DNA of 64,000 bases, taken from NCBI RefSeq assembly GCF_000152725.1, contig NZ_CH724131.1:3189648-3253647 (forward strand), read 5' to 3'. The stretch is from Pseudooceanicola batsensis HTCC2597 (GTDB lineage: Bacteria; Pseudomonadota; Alphaproteobacteria; Rhodobacterales; Rhodobacteraceae). The notes under the pieces are model-generated. The model was not told where the DNA came from and did no database searches. It saw only the letters and a list, made by a program, of their open reading frames with translations. Below, one piece after another: positions 44,696-54,666 of this stretch. A program made the position numbers and the translations under genes. Within the stretch, counting starts at the first letter, position 1; every line of letters begins with the position of its first letter.

Positions 44696-45391
44696 ATGGA
44701 AACCGAGACTTTAGCCATCGCGCAGCACGTGGATTTCTCCATGTGGGCGCTCTTCGCCCGTGCGACGCTGACCGTGAAGCTGGTGATGCTTCTGCTGATC
44801 GCCGCCTCCTTCTGGTCGTGGTCCATCATCATCCAGAAGATCATCACCTACCGCTCGGCCCGCTCCGAGGCGACGAAATTCGATCGCAGCTTCTGGTCCG
44901 GCGAGCCGCTGGACGAGTTCTACGAGCAGATCGGCCCCGACCCGTCGGGCCGCGCGCATCGCGTCTTCGCCGCCGGCATGACCGAATGGCGCCGCTCGCA
45001 CCGCGAGGACGGCCAGATGATCGCCGGAGCGCAGGCCCGCATAGACCGCTCGATGGACGTGGCCATCGCGAAAGAGGCCGAGGGCCTGCAGGCGGGTCTG
45101 CCGGTGCTGGCCACCGTCGGCTCGACCGCACCCTTCGTGGGGCTCTTCGGCACGGTCTGGGGCATCATGCACGCCTTCATCGGTATCGCGGAAAGCCAGA
45201 ACACGAACCTCGCCGTCGTGGCGCCCGGCATCGCCGAGGCGCTGCTGGCCACCGGCCTCGGCCTGCTGGCGGCCATTCCCGCGGTGATCTTCTACAACAA
45301 GCTCTCCACCGATGCCGACCGGCTCGTGGGCAATTACGAGGCCTTCGCCGACGAGTTCTCGACCATTCTCAGCCGCCAGCTGGACGCCTGA
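44696..45391 (+). CDS. tolQ: Tol-Pal system proton channel subunit TolQ
   Basis: Inner-membrane protein of the TolQ/ExbB/MotA family with three helices, which with TolR uses proton flow to energise TolA. The 231-residue protein has helix 1 near residues 24-46 (LVMLLLIAASFWSWSIIIQK), and helices 2 and 3 around VLATVGSTAPFVGLFGTVWG and ALLATGLGLLAAIPAVIFYN, the conserved family segments. tolR follows after 1 base. Confidence 0.95.
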   Translation: METETLAIAQHVDFSMWALFARATLTVKLVMLLLIAASFWSWSIIIQKIITYRSARSEATKFDRSFWSGEPLDEFYEQIGPDPSGRAHRVFAAGMTEWRRSHREDGQMIAGAQARIDRSMDVAIAKEAEGLQAGLPVLATVGSTAPFVGLFGTVWGIMHAFIGIAESQNTNLAVVAPGIAEALLATGLGLLAAIPAVIFYNKLSTDADRLVGNYEAFADEFSTILSRQLDA

Positions 45392-45392
45392 G

Positions 45393-45866
45393 ATGGGGGC
45401 GGGGGTGATCGGCAAGGACGGCGGCTCGGGCCGCAGGGGGCGGCGCCACGGCGGCCGCGCCCGGCCCATGGCCGAGATCAACGTGACGCCTTTCGTCGAT
45501 GTCATGCTGGTGCTGCTCATCATCTTCATGGTCGCGGCCCCGCTGATGGTCGTTGGCGTTCCGGTCAAGCTGCCCGAGACGGCGGCCAATTCCCTCCCGA
45601 CCGAGCAGGAGGAACCGCTGACCGTGACCGTCACCGCCGAGGGCGCGGTGATGATCCAGACCACCGAAACCGCCCGCGACGATCTGATCCCCAAGCTCCG
45701 CTCGATCGCGGCGGAACGCGACAGCGACCGCATCTACCTGCGCGCCGACGGCGCCGTGCCCTACGAGCAGGTCATGCAGGTGATGGGGGCGCTGAACCGG
45801 GGCGGGTTCAAGAACATCGGTCTCGTCACCGACCCGGGCGGGCCTTCGCTGGATGGCGGTAGCTAG
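45393..45866 (+). CDS. tolR: Tol-Pal system protein TolR
   Basis: A 157-residue ExbD/TolR protein with one membrane helix (about residues 32-52). The segment MAEINVTPFVDVMLVLLIIF contains the conserved Asp that takes part in proton transfer. The periplasmic domain ends GGFKNIGLVTDPG. The ATG at 45393 lies 1 base after the tolQ stop; the frame is open further upstream inside tolQ, which is not used. Confidence 0.94.
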   Translation: MGAGVIGKDGGSGRRGRRHGGRARPMAEINVTPFVDVMLVLLIIFMVAAPLMVVGVPVKLPETAANSLPTEQEEPLTVTVTAEGAVMIQTTETARDDLIPKLRSIAAERDSDRIYLRADGAVPYEQVMQVMGALNRGGFKNIGLVTDPGGPSLDGGS

Positions 45867-45875
45867 GCCGGACCG

Positions 45876-47048
45876 ATGCACGCGGGGCACATCATATCCG
45901 GGGCGGGCCATCTGGCTCTCTTCGCATGGGCCTTGATCGGCAGCTTCTCGCTGCCGCCCGACGACGCGATCGAGGTGACGGATGTCGCCCTGATCTCGCC
46001 CGAGGAATATGCAGCGCTCACCCCGGCGGAGCAGCCCCCTGGCGCGGACACCGAGGTGGCCGAGCTTCCGGCGCCCGCCCCGGCGGAAGATGCCAGCCCC
46101 GTCACGCCGCAGGCCGACAGCGCCCCCGAACAGGCCCAGCCCGAGGCGGCCGAGGCCCCGCAGTCGGAAACCTCCCCCGAAAGGCCCGACCTGACCGCGC
46201 CGCAGGCCGAGGTCGCCGACAGCACGCAGGAGATCACGCCGCCGTCCGAGGATACGGCCGTCCTGCTCCCCACCCCCTCCGAAGAGGCGCCCCGGGCGAT
46301 CCCGCGCGTCGCGCCGCGCCCGGTCGAGCGCCCCAACCCGGATGCGGCGATCGACGAGACGCCGACCGCGCCCTCCGCCCCGTCGCCCGATGCGACCGAG
46401 GCCCGGCCCGAGGAAGAGGAGAGGGCGCCCGAGGAAGCGACCACCGAGATCATCACCGAGGCCGAGGACCAGGGCGATGGTCCGCCGAAAGTCTCGAAAC
46501 GCCCCCCGTCCGGCCGCCCGGTCCGCACAGCGGCCGCCGAGCCCGAGCCGGCGGAAACACCCGAGCCCGAGCCCGCTCCGACGCCCGAGCCCGAGCCCGA
46601 CCCCGAGCCCGACCCGGAGCCCGTGCCGGAACAGAAGGACGCGATCAACGATGCTCTGGAACGGGCGCTCGCGGGCTCTACCTCCACCGCAGCCAGCGAC
46701 GACGTGCCGTCCGGCCCGATCGGACCGCCGCTCACCTCGGGCGAGAGGGACGCGCTGCGCGTCGCCGTATCGGCCTGCTGGAACACCGGCAGCCTTTCCA
46801 CGGATGCGCTGCGGACCACCGTCGTCGTCGGCGTCGACATGTCCGAGGACGGGCGGCCGAAGAACGACACCATCCGCCTGATCTCGTCCACGGGCGGGGC
46901 CGGCGACGCCGAGCGGCAGGCTTTCGAGGCCGCGCGCCGCGCCATCATCCGCTGCGGCGCGAAAGGCTTCGGCCTGCCGGTCGACAAGTACGAGCATTGG
47001 CGCGACATTGAAATGACATTTAACCCGGAGAAGATGCGGATCAAATGA
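45876..47048 (+). CDS. tolA: TolA-like energy-transducing protein
   Basis: Links the inner-membrane TolQR motor to TolB-Pal at the outer membrane. The 390-residue protein has an N-terminal membrane anchor ([18 protein letters not shown]), a long acidic, Pro/Glu/Ala-rich linker (about residues 45-260, including a Pro-Glu repeat near 221-252) and a C-terminal TonB/TolA-like domain with [11 protein letters not shown], typical of alphaproteobacterial TolA. Unlike E. coli TolA, the linker is not a Lys/Ala/Glu helix. It overlaps tolB by 4 bases. Confidence 0.88.
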   Translation: MHAGHIISGAGHLALFAWALIGSFSLPPDDAIEVTDVALISPEEYAALTPAEQPPGADTEVAELPAPAPAEDASPVTPQADSAPEQAQPEAAEAPQSETSPERPDLTAPQAEVADSTQEITPPSEDTAVLLPTPSEEAPRAIPRVAPRPVERPNPDAAIDETPTAPSAPSPDATEARPEEEERAPEEATTEIITEAEDQGDGPPKVSKRPPSGRPVRTAAAEPEPAETPEPEPAPTPEPEPDPEPDPEPVPEQKDAINDALERALAGSTSTAASDDVPSGPIGPPLTSGERDALRVAVSACWNTGSLSTDALRTTVVVGVDMSEDGRPKNDTIRLISSTGGAGDAERQAFEAARRAIIRCGAKGFGLPVDKYEHWRDIEMTFNPEKMRIK

Positions 47049-48376
47049 CCAAACTTCTGATCAGGCTTCTGAGCATCCTCGCCGCGGCCGCCACGCTTGC
47101 GGCCGCGCCCCTTCTCGCCCAGGACGGCCCCCTGCGGATCGAGATCACCGAGGGGGTCATCGAACCCTTGCCCTTCGCCGTGCCGGATTTCGTGCCGGAA
47201 AACGGTGCCTCGGCCGAAATGGCGGCACAGATCACCCGCGTCGTGTCGGACGACCTGACCGGCACCGGTCTCTTCCGCGAGATCCCGCAGAACGCCCATA
47301 TCGCCCGCGTCACCAGCTTTTCCAGCCCGGTGCAATACGCCGACTGGAAGGCGATCAACGCCCAGGCCCTGATCACCGGGGCGGTCGGCGTCACCGGCGA
47401 CCGGGTCAACGTCAAGTTCCGGCTCTACGATGTCTTCTCGGGGCAGGAGATGGGCGACGGCCTCCAATTCTCGGGGACCACCGCCGGCTGGCGGCGCATG
47501 GCGCACAAGGTGGCGGACGCGGTCTATTCCCGCATCACCGGCGAGGGGCCCTATTTCGACAGCCGCGTCGTCTACGTGTCCGAGACCGGCCCCAAGAACG
47601 ACCGCCGCAAGCGTCTGGCCATCATGGATTACGACGGCGCGAACGTTCAGTACCTGACGGACAGTTCCTCCATCGTGCTGGCGCCGCGCTTCAGCCCGAC
47701 CGGCGACCGCGTTCTCTATACCAGCTACGAGACCGGCTTTCCCAAGATCTATGTCCTCGACGTCGCATCGGTCGGGCGTCGCACCCTGAACACGCCCGAG
47801 GGCACCATGTCCTTTGCGCCGCGCTTCCACCCGGACGGACAGACCGTGGTCTATTCCCTGACGCAGGGCGGCAATACCGACATCTTTTCGCTCGACATCA
47901 ATTCGGGCCAATCCACCCGGCTGACGCAGGCCCCCTCGATCGAGACCGCCCCCAGCTTTTCGCCCGACGGCTCGCAGATCGTCTTCGAAAGCGACCGCTC
48001 GGGCACGCAGCAGCTCTATATCATGCCCGTGGGCGGAGGAGAGCCGACCCGCATCAGCTTTGGCCAGGGCCGCTACGGCACGCCCGTCTGGTCCCCGCGC
48101 GGCGACCTGATCGCCTTCACCAAGCAGAGCAAGGGCCGCTTTCACATCGGCGTCATGCGCACCGACGGTTCCGAGGAACGGCTGCTCACCGCCTCGTTCC
48201 TCGACGAGGGGCCGACCTGGGCGCCGAACGGTCGGGTGATCATGTTCACCCGCGAGACGCAGGGCGAACAGGGCTCGGCATCGCTCTATTCCGTCGATAT
48301 ATCGGGGCGCAACCTCAAGCGGGTCCGCACCGAGGGCGCGGCCTCGGACCCGTCCTGGTCGCCGTTGCAGGACTGA
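47045..48376 (+). CDS. tolB: Tol-Pal system beta-propeller protein TolB
   Basis: Periplasmic six-bladed propeller that binds Pal. The 443-residue protein has a signal peptide (ending LLAQ before DGPLRIEIT), an N-terminal alpha/beta domain and a propeller whose blades repeat motifs such as [31 protein letters not shown] and [16 protein letters not shown]. The ATG overlaps the tolA stop (ATGA). pal follows after 82 bases. Confidence 0.95.
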   Translation: MTKLLIRLLSILAAAATLAAAPLLAQDGPLRIEITEGVIEPLPFAVPDFVPENGASAEMAAQITRVVSDDLTGTGLFREIPQNAHIARVTSFSSPVQYADWKAINAQALITGAVGVTGDRVNVKFRLYDVFSGQEMGDGLQFSGTTAGWRRMAHKVADAVYSRITGEGPYFDSRVVYVSETGPKNDRRKRLAIMDYDGANVQYLTDSSSIVLAPRFSPTGDRVLYTSYETGFPKIYVLDVASVGRRTLNTPEGTMSFAPRFHPDGQTVVYSLTQGGNTDIFSLDINSGQSTRLTQAPSIETAPSFSPDGSQIVFESDRSGTQQLYIMPVGGGEPTRISFGQGRYGTPVWSPRGDLIAFTKQSKGRFHIGVMRTDGSEERLLTASFLDEGPTWAPNGRVIMFTRETQGEQGSASLYSVDISGRNLKRVRTEGAASDPSWSPLQD

Positions 48377-48458
48377 CGACGGCCCGCGCCGAGGCGCAGA
48401 GTTTTCCACCTGTCCCGCAGATGATACAGTCGGGCAACGAGATGAAACGAGGCACGAG

Positions 48459-48974
48459 ATGAAACACCTGACACGCGCGATGCTGGTCGTATCCGCCCTG
48501 GCGCTGGCCGCCTGTTCGCAGAGCGAGCGGTTCGACAACGACGTGGCCCTCGGCGGCACTGCCGGCGCCGACGGCGCCGTCGTCCCCGGATCGGCCAACG
48601 ATCCGACCTCCCCCCTCTATTTCCAGAGCGCCGTCGGCGACCGCGTGCTTTTCGCGGTCGACCAGTCGACCCTCTCGGACGAGGCGCGGGCGACGCTGAA
48701 CGCCCAGGCGCAATGGCTGATGACCAACAGCGACTATACCGCCGTGATCGAGGGCCATGCCGACGAACAGGGCACGCGCGAATACAACCTCGCCCTCGGC
48801 GCCCGTCGCGCCAACGCGGCCCGCGAATACCTGATCACCCAGGGCGTCGCGGCCTCGCGCCTCAAGACCGTCACCTATGGCAAGGAACGTCCCATCGAGA
48901 TCTGCTCGACCGAGTCCTGCTATGCCAAGAACCGCCGCGCCGTCACCGTGCTGGCTGCCGGTGCGATCAGCTGA
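48459..48974 (+). CDS. pal: Peptidoglycan-associated lipoprotein Pal
   Basis: Outer-membrane lipoprotein that holds the envelope to peptidoglycan. The 171-residue precursor has a lipobox LAAC with the lipid-bearing Cys at residue 19, then a flexible linker and an OmpA-like domain with VIEGHADEQGTREYNLALGA and RRANAAREYLI, which contact diaminopimelate in the wall. The LolCDE and Pal genes in this window are functionally linked, since Pal is a Lol cargo. Confidence 0.95.
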   Translation: MKHLTRAMLVVSALALAACSQSERFDNDVALGGTAGADGAVVPGSANDPTSPLYFQSAVGDRVLFAVDQSTLSDEARATLNAQAQWLMTNSDYTAVIEGHADEQGTREYNLALGARRANAAREYLITQGVAASRLKTVTYGKERPIEICSTESCYAKNRRAVTVLAAGAIS

Positions 48975-48987
48975 ATCGGAGCGCCTG

Positions 48988-49827
48988 ATGCGGAACCTTC
49001 TCGCCGTCGGTCTCATCGCGCTGCTGCCTCTCGGGGCGGCGGCGCAGTCGCAGGACCAGACCCTCGCCGACATCCGGCAGGAACTGACCGTCCTCAACGT
49101 CGAGATCCAGAAGCTCAAGCGCGAACTCTCCACCACCGGTACCGCCTCGGGCGTGACCGTGGGCGGATCGGTACTCGAACGGCTCGACGCGCTCGAGGCC
49201 GAGGCCTCGCGCCTCACCTCCAAGACCGAAGAGCTCGAATTCCGCATCAACTCGGTCGTGCGGGACGGCACGAACCGGATCGGCGACCTCGAGTTCCGCC
49301 TCGTCGAACTGGAAGGCGGCGACGTCTCGCAGCTGGCCGAGACCTCGACGCTCGGCGGTGAACTGCCCGAAGGCTCGGCCGCGGCGCCCATCACCCCGCC
49401 CGCCGGGTCGATCGCCGCGCCCGAAACGCCGCAGACGGAGCTGGCCGTCGCCGAGAGGAGCGATTTCGACGCGGCGCAGGCGGCGCTCGACGATGGCGAT
49501 GCGGCCGGTGCGGCGACCAGGTTCGACAGCTTCCTGACCACCTATCCCGGCTCGCCCCTTCAGGCGCAGGCCGAGTTGGGCAAGGGGCGGGCGCTCGAGG
49601 CGCAGGGGGAGATCACCAAGGCGTCGCGCGCCTATCTCGCCGCTTTTTCCGCCGCCCCCGACGGGCCTGTCGCGGCCGAGGCGCTGCTGAAACTGGGGCA
49701 GGGGCTGGGACAGCTGGGGCAGGGGCCCGAGGCCTGCACCACGCTGGCCGAGGTCGCCAACCGTTTCCCCGACGCGCCGCAGGTCGCGCAGGCCCAGACC
49801 GCCCGGGCCGAGCTGGGCTGCCAGTGA
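48988..49827 (+). CDS. cpoB: Tol-Pal coordinator protein CpoB/YbgF
   Basis: A 279-residue periplasmic protein with a signal peptide (ending AAAQ), an N-terminal coiled coil (about residues 25-110, LADIRQELTVLNVEIQKLKR) and C-terminal tetratricopeptide repeats (DFDAAQAALDDGDAAGAATR, then FLTTYPGSPLQAQAELGKG). This is the CpoB layout; the protein couples outer-membrane constriction to septal wall synthesis in E. coli. It lies 13 bases after pal. Confidence 0.92.
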   Translation: MRNLLAVGLIALLPLGAAAQSQDQTLADIRQELTVLNVEIQKLKRELSTTGTASGVTVGGSVLERLDALEAEASRLTSKTEELEFRINSVVRDGTNRIGDLEFRLVELEGGDVSQLAETSTLGGELPEGSAAAPITPPAGSIAAPETPQTELAVAERSDFDAAQAALDDGDAAGAATRFDSFLTTYPGSPLQAQAELGKGRALEAQGEITKASRAYLAAFSAAPDGPVAAEALLKLGQGLGQLGQGPEACTTLAEVANRFPDAPQVAQAQTARAELGCQ

Positions 49828-51077
49828 GCGCAATGTCCGGCGATCCCGCCCGTGCGGTCGCCGGTTTTTTCGATCCTCCGCCTGCGGGACCCTTGGGGGT
49901 CGCGGTCTCGGGGGGCTCCGACAGTCTCGCGCTTCTCCATCTGCTGCATGACTGGGCCTCGGGCTCGGGCCTCGCGCTTCATGCCGTCACCGTGGATCAC
50001 GGGCTGCGCGCGGACTCGGCCGCAGAGGCCGCGTGCGTCGGCGAGATCGCGGGCCGTCTCGGCGTCCCGCACACGGTCCTGCACTGGACCGGCTGGGACG
50101 GAGCCGGCAATCTTTCCGATCGGGCACGCCGGGCGCGCTATGACCTGATGGCCGAATGGGCGCGCGGGGCCGGTGTGGCCGGGATCGCGCTCGGGCACAC
50201 CGCTGACGATCAGGCCGAAACCCTGCTGATGCGCCTCGCGCGCGGCTCGGGCGTCGCCGGCCTGGCGGCGATGTCCCCCGGCCGCAGCCACGCGGGCGTC
50301 ACCTTTCTCCGTCCTCTGCTCACTGTGCGGCGGGCCGAGCTGCGCCGCTATCTGGACGCGCGGGACCAGAAGTGGATCGAGGATCCGACGAACGAGGACA
50401 TGCGCTTCGACCGGCCCAAGGCGCGCCGGGCCCTGCGGGAGCTCGAACCGCTCGGCCTGACGGTGGAGGCGCTGAACATGGTGGCCGGCAACATGGCCGC
50501 CCTGCGCAAGACCCTGGGCCATTACGCCGAGGCCGAGGCGCGCGCACATGTCCAGTTCGAGGCCGGCGACGTGCTGATCCCGTGCGCGGCCTTCGGTGCG
50601 ATGCCGGGCGAGACCGCACGCCTGATCCTTCAGGCGGCGCTGCACTGGGTCTCGGGCGAGGAGTATCCGCCCCGGCGCGGCGGGATCCAGCGCCTCGTCG
50701 AGGCCATCGCGCGGGGCGAGGGGATGCCGCTGAGCGGCTGCCTGATCGCGATCCGCGACGATACGATCCGGATCTCGCGCGAACCTGCGGCCGTTGCCGA
50801 AACCGTCGCCGCGCCGGGCACGCTCTGGGACGGGCGCTGGCGCCTGACCGGCCCGTTCCGGCCGGGCGACCGCATCGCGGCGACGGGCGAGGCCGGTCTG
50901 CGGGCCTGCACCGAGTGGCGCGGGACAGGTCTGCCGCGCCGGACGCTGCTGGCCGCCCCCGCGGTCTGGCGGGACGGAGCGCTGCGCGCCGCCCCCCTGG
51001 CCGGGTTCGGCGCGGGCTTCTCGGCCGAGCTGTGCCGGAGCGCGGAAGATTACCATGCGACCTTCCGCACACATTGA
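49824..51077 (+). CDS. tilS: tRNA(Ile)-lysidine synthase TilS
   Basis: Converts the wobble C34 of the CAU-anticodon tRNA-Ile to lysidine, so that AUA is read as isoleucine. The 417-residue protein has the PP-loop ATP motif GVAVSGGSDSLALLHLL near residue 25, HTVTVDHGLRADSA, and GHTADDQAETLLMRLARGSG. I give the GTG at 49824, which overlaps the cpoB stop (GTGA); an ATG at 49833 is the alternative. tilS between cpoB and ftsH is the usual alphaproteobacterial order. Confidence 0.92.
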   Translation: MSAMSGDPARAVAGFFDPPPAGPLGVAVSGGSDSLALLHLLHDWASGSGLALHAVTVDHGLRADSAAEAACVGEIAGRLGVPHTVLHWTGWDGAGNLSDRARRARYDLMAEWARGAGVAGIALGHTADDQAETLLMRLARGSGVAGLAAMSPGRSHAGVTFLRPLLTVRRAELRRYLDARDQKWIEDPTNEDMRFDRPKARRALRELEPLGLTVEALNMVAGNMAALRKTLGHYAEAEARAHVQFEAGDVLIPCAAFGAMPGETARLILQAALHWVSGEEYPPRRGGIQRLVEAIARGEGMPLSGCLIAIRDDTIRISREPAAVAETVAAPGTLWDGRWRLTGPFRPGDRIAATGEAGLRACTEWRGTGLPRRTLLAAPAVWRDGALRAAPLAGFGAGFSAELCRSAEDYHATFRTH

Positions 51078-51157
51078 ACCTGTCGCCGCAAATCTTATTT
51101 TAGTTCGCAAGCGGGTGTGATAGGCCCCCGCCTATCCCCAATCTGGAGGAGTTTTCC

Positions 51158-53077
51158 TTGGGCAACGCGCGTCAATTCGCCTTTTGGGTCGTTCTGCTTC
51201 TGCTGATCGTGGCCCTGTTCAATCTGTTCAGCGGATCGGGTGGTACCCTCCAAAGCCGCGAGATCGCCTATTCCGACTTCGTCACCGCAGTCGAAAGCGG
51301 CAATGTCAGTTCGGTCACGCTCGACGGTGAGCAGGTGCGTTATCGCGGCACGGACGGTCAGGATTACGTGACCATCAAGCCCGAGGACGCGACGCTGACG
51401 GACACGCTGATCCAGAACGACATCCCCGTGACCGCGAAAAGCCAGGAAGAATCCGGGTTCCAGTCCTTCCTCGTCTCGCTTCTGCCGATCCTTCTGCTGA
51501 TCGGCGTGTGGATCTATTTCATGAACCGCATGCAGGGCGGCGGCAAGGGCGGCGCGATGGGCTTTGGCAAGTCCAAGGCCAAGATGCTGACCGAAAAGCA
51601 CGGCCGCGTGACCTTTGACGACGTTGCGGGCATCGACGAAGCCAAGGAAGAGCTGGAGGAGATCGTGGAATTCCTGCGCAACCCGCAGAAGTTCTCGCGC
51701 CTTGGCGGCAAGATCCCCAAGGGTGCGCTGCTGGTCGGCCCTCCGGGCACCGGTAAGACGCTGCTCGCGCGCGCCATCGCGGGCGAGGCGGGCGTGCCGT
51801 TCTTCACCATCTCCGGCTCGGACTTCGTCGAGATGTTCGTGGGCGTCGGCGCCTCCCGCGTGCGCGACATGTTCGAGCAGGCCAAGAAGAACGCGCCCTG
51901 TATCGTCTTCATCGACGAGATCGACGCCGTCGGCCGTCACCGTGGCGCGGGTTATGGCGGCGGCAACGACGAACGCGAACAGACGCTGAACCAGCTGCTG
52001 GTCGAGATGGACGGCTTTGAATCGAACGAGGGCGTCATCATCCTCGCCGCCACCAACCGCCGCGACGTGCTGGACCCCGCGCTGCTGCGTCCGGGCCGGT
52101 TCGACCGTCAGGTCACCGTGCCCAACCCCGACATCAAGGGGCGCGAGAAGATCCTTGGCGTCCATGCCCGCAAGACCCCCCTCGGCCCGGACGTCGATCT
52201 GCGCATCATCGCGCGCGGCACGCCCGGTTTCTCGGGCGCCGATCTCGCCAACCTCGTGAACGAGGCGGCGCTGATGGCCGCCCGTGTCGGCCGCCGCTTC
52301 GTCACCATGGTCGATTTCGAGAACGCCAAGGACAAGGTCATGATGGGGGCCGAACGACGCTCCATGGTCCTGACCCCAGACCAGAAGGAAAAGACCGCGT
52401 ATCACGAGGCCGGTCACGCCGTGGTGGGCCTGACCCTGCCCAAGTGCGATCCGGTCTACAAGGCGACGATCATTCCGCGCGGCGGCGCGCTTGGCATGGT
52501 GGTTTCCCTGCCCGAGATCGACCGTCTGAACTGGCACAAGTCGGAATGCGAACAGAAGCTGGCGATGACCATGGCGGGCAAGGCCGCCGAGATCATCAAG
52601 TACGGCGAGGGCGACGTCTCGAACGGGCCCGCGGGCGACATCCAGCAGGCCTCGGCCCTGGCGCGCGCCATGGTCCTGAGGTGGGGCATGTCCGACAAGG
52701 TGGGCAATGTCGATTACGAACAGGCGCACGAAGGCTACATGGGCAACGGCGCCGGCGGCTTCTCGGTCTCGGCTCATACCAAGGAGCTGATCGAGGAAGA
52801 AGTGAAGCGCATGATCGAGGACGCCTACAACCACGCCTACAAGATCCTGACCGAACGGCAGGAAGAGTGGGAGCGGCTGGCCCAGGGGCTTCTGGAATAC
52901 GAGACGCTGACCGGCGACGAGATCAAGCGGGTCATGAACGGCGAGCCGCCGAATTCCGAAGACGAGGACGAAGGCTCGGACGAGGGCAGCGCGCCCTCGG
53001 TCACCGCGATCCCCAAGACCAAGCCCAAGCCCAAGCCGGGCGGGTCCGGCGGGCTCGAGCCCGAACCGACAGCCTGA
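51158..53077 (+). CDS. ftsH: ATP-dependent zinc metalloprotease FtsH
   Basis: Membrane-bound AAA+ protease that degrades misfolded and short-lived proteins. The 639-residue protein has two N-terminal membrane helices (about residues 7-23 and 105-125), Walker A GPPGTGKT near residue 193, Walker B FIDEID, the second region of homology with [20 protein letters not shown], and the zinc site HEAGH near residue 415. The start is a TTG at 51158 with GGAGGAG 6 bases upstream, and no ATG is suitable. It ends in a strong terminator. Confidence 0.96.
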   Translation: MGNARQFAFWVVLLLLIVALFNLFSGSGGTLQSREIAYSDFVTAVESGNVSSVTLDGEQVRYRGTDGQDYVTIKPEDATLTDTLIQNDIPVTAKSQEESGFQSFLVSLLPILLLIGVWIYFMNRMQGGGKGGAMGFGKSKAKMLTEKHGRVTFDDVAGIDEAKEELEEIVEFLRNPQKFSRLGGKIPKGALLVGPPGTGKTLLARAIAGEAGVPFFTISGSDFVEMFVGVGASRVRDMFEQAKKNAPCIVFIDEIDAVGRHRGAGYGGGNDEREQTLNQLLVEMDGFESNEGVIILAATNRRDVLDPALLRPGRFDRQVTVPNPDIKGREKILGVHARKTPLGPDVDLRIIARGTPGFSGADLANLVNEAALMAARVGRRFVTMVDFENAKDKVMMGAERRSMVLTPDQKEKTAYHEAGHAVVGLTLPKCDPVYKATIIPRGGALGMVVSLPEIDRLNWHKSECEQKLAMTMAGKAAEIIKYGEGDVSNGPAGDIQQASALARAMVLRWGMSDKVGNVDYEQAHEGYMGNGAGGFSVSAHTKELIEEEVKRMIEDAYNHAYKILTERQEEWERLAQGLLEYETLTGDEIKRVMNGEPPNSEDEDEGSDEGSAPSVTAIPKTKPKPKPGGSGGLEPEPTA

Positions 53078-53087
53078 CATCGACGCG

Positions 53088-53120
53088 AGGGCCGGACAGT
53101 GTTCCGGCCCTTTGTCTTGT
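53088..53120 (+). terminator. Intrinsic terminator after ftsH
   Basis: AGGGCCGGA and TCCGGCCCT form a perfect 9-bp stem with a 6-base loop, followed by TTGTCTTGTTG. It starts 11 bases after the ftsH stop and closes the Tol-Pal-tilS-ftsH strand of genes. Confidence 0.85.
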
Positions 53121-53172
53121 TGCCGTCCGTCGTGCGGGATACCGTGGCATGCGCGACGAAGGGGGCGAGGGC

Positions 53173-53946
53173 ATGACCGACTGGAACCCGCAGCAGTATT
53201 CTCGGTTCGCGGGGCTGAGACTGAGACCGGCGGTGGATCTCGTGATGCGACTGCCGGCACTTGCAGAGGGTGCGATCGTCGACCTCGGGTGCGGCAACGG
53301 GGGCGTGGGCCCGGTCTTGCGCACGCGGTTCCCCAATGCCCGTATCGTCGGGATCGACAGCTCGCCCGCCATGCTGGCCGAGGCCTGGAAGACCGGGGCC
53401 TACGACGCGCTTTCCGAAGAGGATATCGCAACCTGGCACCCCGGCAGCCCGCCCGAGATCATCTTTTCCAACGCCGCGCTGCACTGGCTGCCGGATCATC
53501 AAACGTTGGTGCCCTCCCTGGTGGACCGGCTCGCGCCGGGCGGGACGCTTGCGGTGCAGGTGCCGCATCAGAACCACGCCCCCTCGCATCGGCTCTGGCT
53601 CGACCTCGTGGCGCAGCATTTTCCCGGGCGCGTCGATCCCGACGCCATGCCCGGGATCCCCGACGCGCGCACCACCTGGGCGATCCTCGACGGTCTCGGG
53701 TCGGTCGCCATGTGGGAGACCGAGTACATGCAGCCCCTCGACGCCTCGGACGAGGCGCATCCCGTGCGGCTCTTCACCGCGTCGACCTTTGCGCGCCCTG
53801 TGCTTGAGGCCCTCGACCCCGAGGAACGCGACCGGATCGGTGCGCTCTACGACGAGGCCATGGAAACCGCCTATCCCCGCCGCCCGGACGGCACGGTGCT
53901 TTTCCCGTTCAAGCGGATGTTCTATACCCTGACGCGGCCCACCTGA
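53173..53946 (+). CDS. tam: Trans-aconitate 2-methyltransferase-like SAM methyltransferase
   Basis: A 257-residue SAM-dependent methyltransferase. It starts MTDWNPQQYSRFAGLRLRPA, as Tam does, with motif I IVDLGCGNGGVGPVL near residue 35, VGIDSSPAMLAEA, and NAALHWLPDHQTLVP. Tam methylates trans-aconitate formed from the citric-acid cycle intermediate, which otherwise inhibits aconitase. GGGGGCGAGGGC lies upstream of the ATG at 53173; an in-frame ATG eight codons earlier is possible. Assignment rests on overall similarity. Confidence 0.82.
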   Translation: MTDWNPQQYSRFAGLRLRPAVDLVMRLPALAEGAIVDLGCGNGGVGPVLRTRFPNARIVGIDSSPAMLAEAWKTGAYDALSEEDIATWHPGSPPEIIFSNAALHWLPDHQTLVPSLVDRLAPGGTLAVQVPHQNHAPSHRLWLDLVAQHFPGRVDPDAMPGIPDARTTWAILDGLGSVAMWETEYMQPLDASDEAHPVRLFTASTFARPVLEALDPEERDRIGALYDEAMETAYPRRPDGTVLFPFKRMFYTLTRPT

Positions 53947-53963
53947 TCGCGAAAGGACGCCGG

Positions 53964-54593
53964 ATGCCCGCCCTGAAGCTTACCGATTTCACCTGTCGCA
54001 TCACCTGGCTGGGCCGCGTGGCGGATCGCGGCGCGGCCCTTACCTCGGCCCCGGTCGAGAGCCTTGCCGCCCGTTTCGACGGCCCGGAGGGCGAGGCGCA
54101 CGGCGGGATCGACCGCCCCTCCTGCAGCCGGGTCCTTCACCTGCATCCGCGCGATACGACGATCCGGAATGTCCGCCAGTTCTCGATCCTGTCGGTCGAG
54201 GAACTCGCCCACATAGCCGCGACAATGGGGATCGTGGCTCTGCGCCCCGAATGGCTGGGCGCGACCATGGTGGTCGAGGGGCTCGAGGATTTCTCGCATC
54301 TTCCGCCCTCCTCCCGTCTGCAGGGGCCGGACGGGGTCACGCTGGTGGTGGACATGGCGAACCGCCCCTGCCACCTTCCCGCCCGCGTGATCGACGATCA
54401 CCTGCCGGGCGTCGGCAAACGGTTCAAGACGGCGGCCAAGGGGCGTCGCGGCGTGACAGCTTGGGTCGAGCGCGAGGGTCGGTTGTCAGTGGGGGAGGAA
54501 TTGCGCCTCGCGATCCCGGATCAACCGGTCTGGGCGCCTCTGGAAATGGCCGGGGCGCCGAAAAGCGCCCCGGAGCCGATCTTGATCAAATGA
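53964..54593 (+). CDS. MOSC domain protein
   Basis: A 209-residue protein of the MOSC family, the fold shared with the C-terminal sulfur-carrying domain of molybdenum cofactor sulfurase. The key Cys is in the conserved NRPCHLPARVI segment, and GRRGVTAWVEREG is the typical end. Members handle persulfide sulfur or reduce N-hydroxylated compounds with molybdopterin; the partner is unknown. It starts 17 bases after tam and its stop overlaps the opposing 26-residue gene. Confidence 0.88.
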   Translation: MPALKLTDFTCRITWLGRVADRGAALTSAPVESLAARFDGPEGEAHGGIDRPSCSRVLHLHPRDTTIRNVRQFSILSVEELAHIAATMGIVALRPEWLGATMVVEGLEDFSHLPPSSRLQGPDGVTLVVDMANRPCHLPARVIDDHLPGVGKRFKTAAKGRRGVTAWVEREGRLSVGEELRLAIPDQPVWAPLEMAGAPKSAPEPILIK

Positions 54594-54666
54594 GGGCAAG
54601 CACGCCTGCCGCCAGGGTCAGCGTCAGGGCGAAACTCGCGTGAAAAACAACAGCAGCAGCTTTCAT
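54586..54666 (-). CDS. Possible 26-residue hydrophobic micro-protein
   Basis: On the minus strand an ATG at 54666 opens 26 codons: MKAAAVVFHASFALTLTLAA then GVLALI. GGAG lies 9 bases upstream of the ATG within TTGGAGTTTGATT. After a single Lys it is almost entirely hydrophobic with His9 near the start, fitting one membrane helix. The gene is too short for ordinary prediction and its stop overlaps the MOSC stop tail-to-tail. Expression is unproven. Confidence 0.5.
   Translation of the reverse strand: MKAAAVVFHASFALTLTLAAGVLALI

Noticed and set aside
45863-48598. 911-codon open frame on the minus strand opposite tolA, tolB and the start of pal
   Set aside because: It is low-complexity and antisense to three genes with clear families.
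51095-53431. 778-codon open frame on the minus strand opposite ftsH
   Set aside because: Antisense to an unmistakable FtsH; no ribosome site or family motif.
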